From: Aedes albopictus | Lineage: Eukaryota > Arthropoda > Insecta > Diptera > Culicidae | Direction of reading: 5' to 3' | DNA length: 64,000 nt | NCBI RefSeq assembly: GCF_035046485.1 | Contig: NC_085137.1 | Location: forward strand, 39,485,066-39,549,065 | Shown here: positions 58,636 through 64,000 of the stretch, piece after piece | Position numbering within the stretch: position 1 is the first letter of the stretch | Layout of the letters: each line of letters starts with the position of its first letter | Position numbers and translations under genes: made by a program | The notes under the pieces: generated by a model | Told to the model about the DNA's origin: nothing | The model's input: the letters and a program-made list of their open reading frames with translations, nothing else | The model's database searches: none

Positions 58636-59485
58636 CTGGCAAACATTGGCACACGTTCGGCTGCACGCAGTTCCCATTCTGGCACTCCGGTTCACACTGC
58701 GCAACACATTGCCCATCATCTTCCGTATCCAACGCGTATCCATCGTAACAACGGCACTGATTTTCTTCACACCATCCAAATCTGCATTCTTTACTGCATC
58801 GCTGCACACACTTCCCTTCCGAATCACGCTCGTACCCTTCATCACAGACACACGAATTGGGCGCCACACAGCGCCCATTATCACATGGAGAATCACATAT
58901 TGGCTCACAACTGAATGGTAGGGAAGAAAATTATTTTCACTTTCAGATCGTTTGACTAACGCAGACAGTGGCCACTCACAGAAATTCATTCACTTTCCTG
59001 TAGCCACCGTAGCAGCTGCACGTTTCCGGTGCAGTACATTCACCGAAGATGCACTTATGCTTGCACGACGGTAGACATTCGTTTCCGTAACGGTGATAAC
59101 CTTCACAGCACACCTGCTTTTGGCGAGTTTCGTATTCCAACTATAAAAAAGGACACTTATGTATTTCAGAAATCCTCAATTTGAGTCAAGCAACATATTT
59201 CGGGAACTCACAGCACAGGACAACTTCTCAACGGCTACTGTTACCGGCAGGGTATGCTCCCCAAACATACAGTAGTAATTGCACACACCATACTCCACTC
59301 CCTTGGTCACGTTCTGCACTAGCTTAGGAACTCTGAAATCAAATTTTGATCTTTTATAACCGCCAATATATTCGAAATATGCTTCATCACTACTTTTCAC
59401 TTTCGGTACAGAATTTTCCCACCACCAAATAGCTACTAGCAACCGTAAGCAATAATGGAAATGCAATCCGTTGAAACCTCTTCAT
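58636..59485 (-). CDS. Gene B exons 1-4: signal peptide, CCxGY domain, NIM repeats 1-4
   Basis: Minus-strand exons 59485-59394, 59332-59212, 59140-58980 and 58910-58636, with introns of 61, 71 and 69 nt (GTAGTG/..ATTTCAG, GTGAGT/..TTATAG, GTGAGT/..ATTCAG). ATG at 59485 opens MKRFQRIAFPLLLTVASSYL, a clear signal peptide. A Cys-containing N-terminal region follows (YGVCNYYCMFGEH, VEKLSCALEY), then the Nimrod motif QVCCEGYHRYGNEC and four NIM repeats. Exon 4 ends CQCLP+G in phase 1 and joins exon 5, 19.5 kb away, as CQCLPGYTLSP. Exon 1 equals that of gene A in length and phase (92 nt, phase 2), so the two genes are probably duplicates of one ancestor. Confidence 0.9.
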
Positions 59486-59864
59486 CGTTGAAATCGTTAC
59501 ATAATTCCCCACAACCACTTGAGAAAATTGAATCACAGATTCTACTGCGAACGCCTCCCAGATGCAGAAGAAAGCGGGCACGTTAATCCGGGTGGAGAGT
59601 CAAATCGAAACTAACTGCCACAACGGTCATCATCTGCTGCAGAGAGCTACGGGCGGGATGGTATTCAGACATGATTCTAGAATACTGGCAATCGTCGTAA
59701 TCATGAAGAGAAAAATCGGTTCAAAAACAAAGAACGAAAACCGAATCTTATCAATTTTCCCCAGTTTCGGGCGTCTAATTATGAAATGTTAACCGGATAG
59801 GCTGACCAGACCTTCTAGTTGTACTTTTTTTTCCTAGAACACATTGCATTGTCTTTTATAATAA
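59486..59864. other. 5' flank of gene B up to the assembly gap
   Basis: Probably contains the 5' UTR and promoter of gene B (minus strand). No core motif stands out. Confidence 0.4.
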
Positions 59865-60364
59865 NNNNNNNNNNNNNNNNNNNNNNNNNNNNNNNNNNNN
59901 NNNNNNNNNNNNNNNNNNNNNNNNNNNNNNNNNNNNNNNNNNNNNNNNNNNNNNNNNNNNNNNNNNNNNNNNNNNNNNNNNNNNNNNNNNNNNNNNNNNN
60001 NNNNNNNNNNNNNNNNNNNNNNNNNNNNNNNNNNNNNNNNNNNNNNNNNNNNNNNNNNNNNNNNNNNNNNNNNNNNNNNNNNNNNNNNNNNNNNNNNNNN
60101 NNNNNNNNNNNNNNNNNNNNNNNNNNNNNNNNNNNNNNNNNNNNNNNNNNNNNNNNNNNNNNNNNNNNNNNNNNNNNNNNNNNNNNNNNNNNNNNNNNNN
60201 NNNNNNNNNNNNNNNNNNNNNNNNNNNNNNNNNNNNNNNNNNNNNNNNNNNNNNNNNNNNNNNNNNNNNNNNNNNNNNNNNNNNNNNNNNNNNNNNNNNN
60301 NNNNNNNNNNNNNNNNNNNNNNNNNNNNNNNNNNNNNNNNNNNNNNNNNNNNNNNNNNNNNNNN
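59865..60364. other. Assembly gap of exactly 500 N
   Basis: A run of N of round length, which suggests a placeholder, so the true size is unknown. Frames spanning it are artefacts. Confidence 0.98.
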
Positions 60365-61661
60365 ACTTATTGTACGAACTATATGGGCTTGATTTCTATT
60401 ATAAAAAGTAACAATATATCTACTATGTGTTTTATTGTGAACAATAAAACCAGTCATATGTTAATAATATTTACCATGTGATGAATGGTAGTTTTTTATC
60501 CGGGAACCAATCGATCAACTTTTCAGCACAAACCGACATTCGGTTCATCAGATATTTTTTTGAAAATTCGAGGTGTGGCTTCGTTATATATTCACCTTAA
60601 AACACAGCAACTAATGAACGAGACTAGGGACTTGGTAACCTATCTAAAATGTGCCTAATTATCGAGTTCAACTTCTGTTAAGTACATTACGGCACTGGCC
60701 ACGTCCTTACGATCATTGGGATAGGGGCGGATTCAGTGTTAGTTCAACAATTGAAACCAAAGAATAAAAATATCAAAAGTGCTCACCGCGTCGACGCTCG
60801 GGAGACACCTCTGCAGCGCTATCTACTTTCTCTTATGTCGGATCACAACCCCTGTACAGATAACTTCCACCTTGATAGGTCTAGAGAGCGCCACTCGTTC
60901 TGTCTCTTGATGTTTTCATAGATAAAGAGTAGTAATCCTACATTATAGAGATCTGCGGAGGCGGCCATTGTAAGCCAATCGTGCAGAAAGAACTGTCAAA
61001 GTGTGAGCCAAATGAACAGGCTGATCGTTCGTAAGAAGGCGTCGATTGAACGGTATTGCAATCCGAACTAAATAAATTAAAATTATTTATTTTTAATATC
61101 GAGAAATTGACGGTATATGTAAGTTTAGTAAAAAGATAGAATTTAATTAATTCTGCTTTCAAAAGCTCAAGCTTATGACGAAACTTTTGTTGCTGCACTT
61201 CTCGAAAAAACTTTCATTGCTGCTTCTTGCTTTAGTTCTGCCGATATGTTTAGCTTAACACTTTGCAATAAATTTCAGATTTCATCGATTGCTCCGCTAT
61301 TTTTTTTCAAAATTTTGAAAAAAAAATTCTATCATAATTAGAAAATGTAAACAAAACAACTTGAACCACTACGAAGTCACGCACAAAGTTTGAACATCTA
61401 GCTTTGCAGCAAGTGTTGGCAGCTGATGCAAACAAAATGAACAGCGTTGCCGAATCGACATATGTAACTTCCGCTTATCTCTATGTAGAGGATTTCTAAT
61501 AAAGAGCACAGATGGCAGTCTTTCTATTTCTATTCTTTGATCAAGTTGTCTCGGGAACTTGCCCGGGAAGGAGTATTTGTTATGGAAAGGTGTGGATCTA
61601 GCAGTAATCACCCCCACCTTCTAGCTACGTAAAATGGAAATCTTGTTTTACAATTACTTAC
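60365..61661. other. Non-coding stretch downstream of the zinc-finger exon
   Basis: I looked here for the missing zinc fingers of the ZAD gene and found none on the minus strand. Only AT-rich sequence with short chance frames is present. Confidence 0.5.
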
Positions 61662-62987
61662 CATGATGAAAGCTGTTTGTCACAAACGCGGCACTCATGA
61701 TCTCTCGATCCGTTAACGTTTCTCTTTTTCTTATTTCTGACCGCTTTGCTGGGAGATATAGAAGAATCATCACTGCTGTATTTTTCATCCTTCGCATCCA
61801 TATTCTCATCCTCAAATTTGTCCTCTCCTTCGTCAACTTCCATCTCTACGTCCAGCTTATCTGCAGCGCTAACATCTTCCTTACATGGATCAAAACACAG
61901 TGGATCTTGTTCTGATTCTGGTTCGGAGTTTTTGATATCGGAGTCTTCGATACTTGTTCTGGATTTCGGTCTCGTTCCCTGGTCCAATGACAAACATTCT
62001 ACACCGGAATTCTCCGAATCAGAGTCTATCTTTACTATTGCAGTACTAGTTAATGATTTTGAACCATTTTTCTGTGCTAGTGATTTATCGGAAGATTCTT
62101 TCGTCGAATTCTCAGAATCACTATCCAGCTGTACTATTTCGCTACTAACTTTAGATTTCGATTCAACCTTGGACTCAACTTTCTGTGCTTGTGGCGCTAA
62201 TGGTTCAGATGCAGAATCTACTTCATCGACCTGATTCGCGTGTACAAGAGAGTCTGTCTGATTCACATCGCAGCCCGTCGTCTGACTTTCCAGATGCTTG
62301 TACAACTGTTCTCTGAAATTTAGTTAGTCGCATTATCATGGATTGATTGATTTATCTTTATTTAAGAGACTTTCAGCCCTTGGCTGGTTCGTCTCTTCGC
62401 ATTATGATGGAAATGTGGTCAAGTGCAGTTGTGAATACATACCGAGTTTCAAACAACTCTCCGCAACTCGCGCACAATACTATTTCAGGCGCATGAATAC
62501 TCTTGTGGTTTTTCAACTCAGTCTCATCTTTGAACACCTTCTGACAAAGTTCGCACTGGATTAGGGGATCCTTCTTCTCTACGATTGGCTGTAACTGATT
62601 AACAGCGTTGGGGTCCACAGCGAGTGCGACATCTGTACCCATCGGTGTCCCATCGGCCAAGGCTTGCAGTACACCTTGCACTTCGTGGCATCGAATGCGG
62701 TACTGGTGGAAGTCGGCCAACCGAATTCGACATATGGCGCAGATGGCCTGACTCAACCGGTCATTGGTAGTTATCTTAAATATTGCATTTTCATGAATAA
62801 ACCTAACCGTATTATACCTTGGTTATACCTATAGACTTACCTTAATTGAGAGGAAATCACTTATCCACTCGTGAAAGAAGCCATCCTTGAACACATCTTC
62901 GAGTGATTCTTCGCTCAAGCATAGCCGACATATTAGACCACAGCACTCGTAACTTTCGATTTCCTCCTTGATCTCCGGTAATTCCAT
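61662..62987 (-). CDS. ZAD/C2H2 zinc-finger protein, 3' end missing
   Basis: Minus-strand exons 62987-62841, 62774-62443 and 62312-61662, with introns of 66 and 130 nt, joined in frame (GTAAGT/..TTTAAG, GTATGT/..TTTCAG). MELPEIKEE starts the protein. A zinc-finger-associated domain uses C20/C23 (CRLC) and C61/C64 (CAIC). One canonical C2H2 finger follows (CELCQKVFKDETELKNHKSIH is C-x2-C-x12-H-x3-H), then a second, degenerate one (CASC...H) across the exon 2/3 junction. A long acidic Ser-rich linker carries two copies of IV-x-(L/I)-DSDSEN. Exon 3 ends inside another finger (CRVCDKQLSS) at a GTAAGT donor, after 376 codons. ZAD proteins are insect nuclear DNA-binding factors. The rest is not visible before gene B begins, so it probably lies in the 500-N gap. 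Orthologue not identified. Confidence 0.85.
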
Positions 62988-63236
62988 TTTGTTAAACGAT
63001 ATACCAAGTATTACAACAACCGTTATCACGAGTAAAACATGATTTAAAATTTTAAAATTCTCGCATTCGGCCGCCTAAAACTCGCTTAGGGTGTGAGATT
63101 CTTGTTTATGTTGTTGACACGATAAATTCAATTTAGTCTTAACATGGTTGACAGAAGTGGGAAGGCGAACGCGAGATAAAAATCCAATTGGACAAACATC
63201 TTTACTCATTCACATTGGACAGTTATTCGAGCACTA

Positions 63237-63386
63237 TTGATTGATGCACCAAGCGGTAAGAAGAAGAATTTTGACATCCAAGCGGTGTGCCGTTTACATC
63301 CATCGACCAATCAGCGACGAGGATCTAATCGACGGCACACCGCTTGGATGTCAAAACTTCTTCTTTTCGCTTGGTGCATCAATCAA
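63237..63386. mobile_element. 150-bp palindromic MITE, TA target
   Basis: TTGATTGATGCACCAAGCG...CGCTTGGTGCATCAATCAA, with arms of about 60 bp (GACATCCAAGCGGTGTGCCG inverted). TA at 63235-63236 and 63387-63388. It lies 250 bp upstream of the ZAD gene start. Confidence 0.75.
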
Positions 63387-63565
63387 TAGGTTTCAACCTG
63401 TTGGATTCGATTTGTACAGTTTCAATTGGATTTTTTTTCTTTTTTCATAAACAAAAACAAAGCCAAACCGAAGAGCATACCTCTTGCCGGCGTCTTGCGT
63501 ACGCAAAGTACCATTGAACTAAAATCGTTGCGCAAATATCCTGTATGTTACACACCTAATCAACC

Positions 63566-63657
63566 ATGGATCTCTTCGAGGTAAGTATCGTTCACAATGT
63601 AATGTTTATTTTCTGATTCACTAACCATTTTTGCAGATCTATAGAACTGTATTTTGA
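63566..63657 (+). CDS. Doubtful 5' exon(s), MDLFE|IYRTVF
   Basis: ATG in a good context (CAACCATGG) is followed by four codons and a consensus donor GAG|GTAAGT. A 56-nt intron ends TTTTTGCAG at 63636. The next exon reads six codons to a TGA. Either this is a gene whose second exon was destroyed by the LINE relic that starts just after it, or it is chance. No family recognised. Confidence 0.2.
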
Positions 63658-63689
63658 AAGGTTTACGGCGCTCTTATATGGGCAGCTAT

Positions 63690-64000
63690 CAAAGAAGAAC
63701 CTGTCGCGGTTGAATAGCACATTCAGACTGATGGCTAAGAGACTAGCCAAGGTGTACCGGATCATACGGAGACCGTTTGCGTCATAGTTGGTATGATGCC
63801 CATCAAGAGTCAGCTGCGAAAGCTGACTCGATTAGAAAGTGGCAGTTGGACTGCGGGAACGCACGATGAAGTAAACTTCTATCTGACGCGCGCTTCCTGT
63901 CAGGCCATAACTGTTAATCAGAAAGTACCTACCTAAGCATGATGTCAGAACGATAAGGAGACCTCGGAGGCTCACAGGGTATTCAACGGTCTACGGTTTA
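63690..64000 (+). pseudogene. R1-like LINE C-terminal relic
   Basis: The plus strand reads ETVCVIVGMMPIKSQL and then HDEVNFYLT, interrupted by stops. These resemble the C-terminal segments VCVIAGMIPI and HGEVNFHLTQFLSGHG of R1-clade LINE ORF2 proteins in mosquitoes, from memory. It is frameshifted and runs off the window end. Confidence 0.4.

Noticed and set aside
59819..60481. Frames of 207-220 codons on both strands
   Set aside because: They exist only because N codons in the assembly gap read through.
1..64000. Integrated virus-derived sequence, which is frequent in Aedes genomes
   Set aside because: I saw no frame resembling viral polymerase, capsid or glycoprotein genes; all reverse transcriptase sequence is of LINE type.

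Overview
The window is a piece of a culicine mosquito genome, most likely Aedes aegypti or a close Aedes relative. Three things point there. A SINE at 8896-9179 matches the Feilai family as I remember it, with intact tRNA-type boxes and a 10-bp target duplication. Three copies of a Lian-like (LOA-clade, RNase H-bearing) LINE are present. Many short inverted-repeat elements and long degenerate TTCCTCCAGGAATT minisatellites fill the rest. Protein-coding exons make up only about 12 percent of the sequence.

Two large paralogous genes for Nimrod/eater-type phagocytosis-receptor-like proteins can be assembled by joining exons at consensus splice sites with matching phase. Gene A (+ strand, 11189-28048, 4 exons, 963 aa) has its signal-peptide exon 13.8 kb upstream of the rest. 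Gene B (- strand, 59485-36153, 7 exons, 1182 aa) has a 19.5-kb intron that splits a NIM repeat. Both have a signal peptide, a CCxGY motif, more than 20 NIM (EGF-like) repeats and one C-terminal transmembrane helix. They face each other tail to tail. A third gene (- strand, 62987-61662) encodes a ZAD/C2H2 zinc-finger protein. It is cut off in mid-finger; the missing part probably lies in the 500-N assembly gap at 59865-60364.

Layout. 1-5215: minisatellite, two TIR elements and a dead LINE reverse transcriptase. 5820-8115: a GTGAGTGA-type array broken by a TIR element that carries a tRNA-like head. 8559-9524: a truncated Lian-like LINE containing a Feilai SINE. 10.9-11.28 kb: promoter region and exon 1 of gene A. 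11.28-25.12 kb: intron 1 of gene A, holding a near full-length dead Lian-like element and several inverted-repeat elements. 25.1-28.2 kb: main exons of gene A. 28.8-35.8 kb: a 145-bp tandem array and a long minisatellite. 36.15-39.18 kb: 3' exons of gene B. 39.2-58.6 kb: intron 4 of gene B, holding satellites, nested DNA elements, a 99/296-bp higher-order tandem repeat, and a three-layer SINE/TIR-element/SINE nest. 58.6-59.5 kb: 5' exons of gene B. 61.6-63.0 kb: the ZAD gene. 63.2-64 kb: an inverted-repeat element, a doubtful 5' exon and an R1-like LINE relic.

Many insertions can be read with their target duplications. Several can be checked against an unoccupied copy, or against a reading frame, inside the same window.
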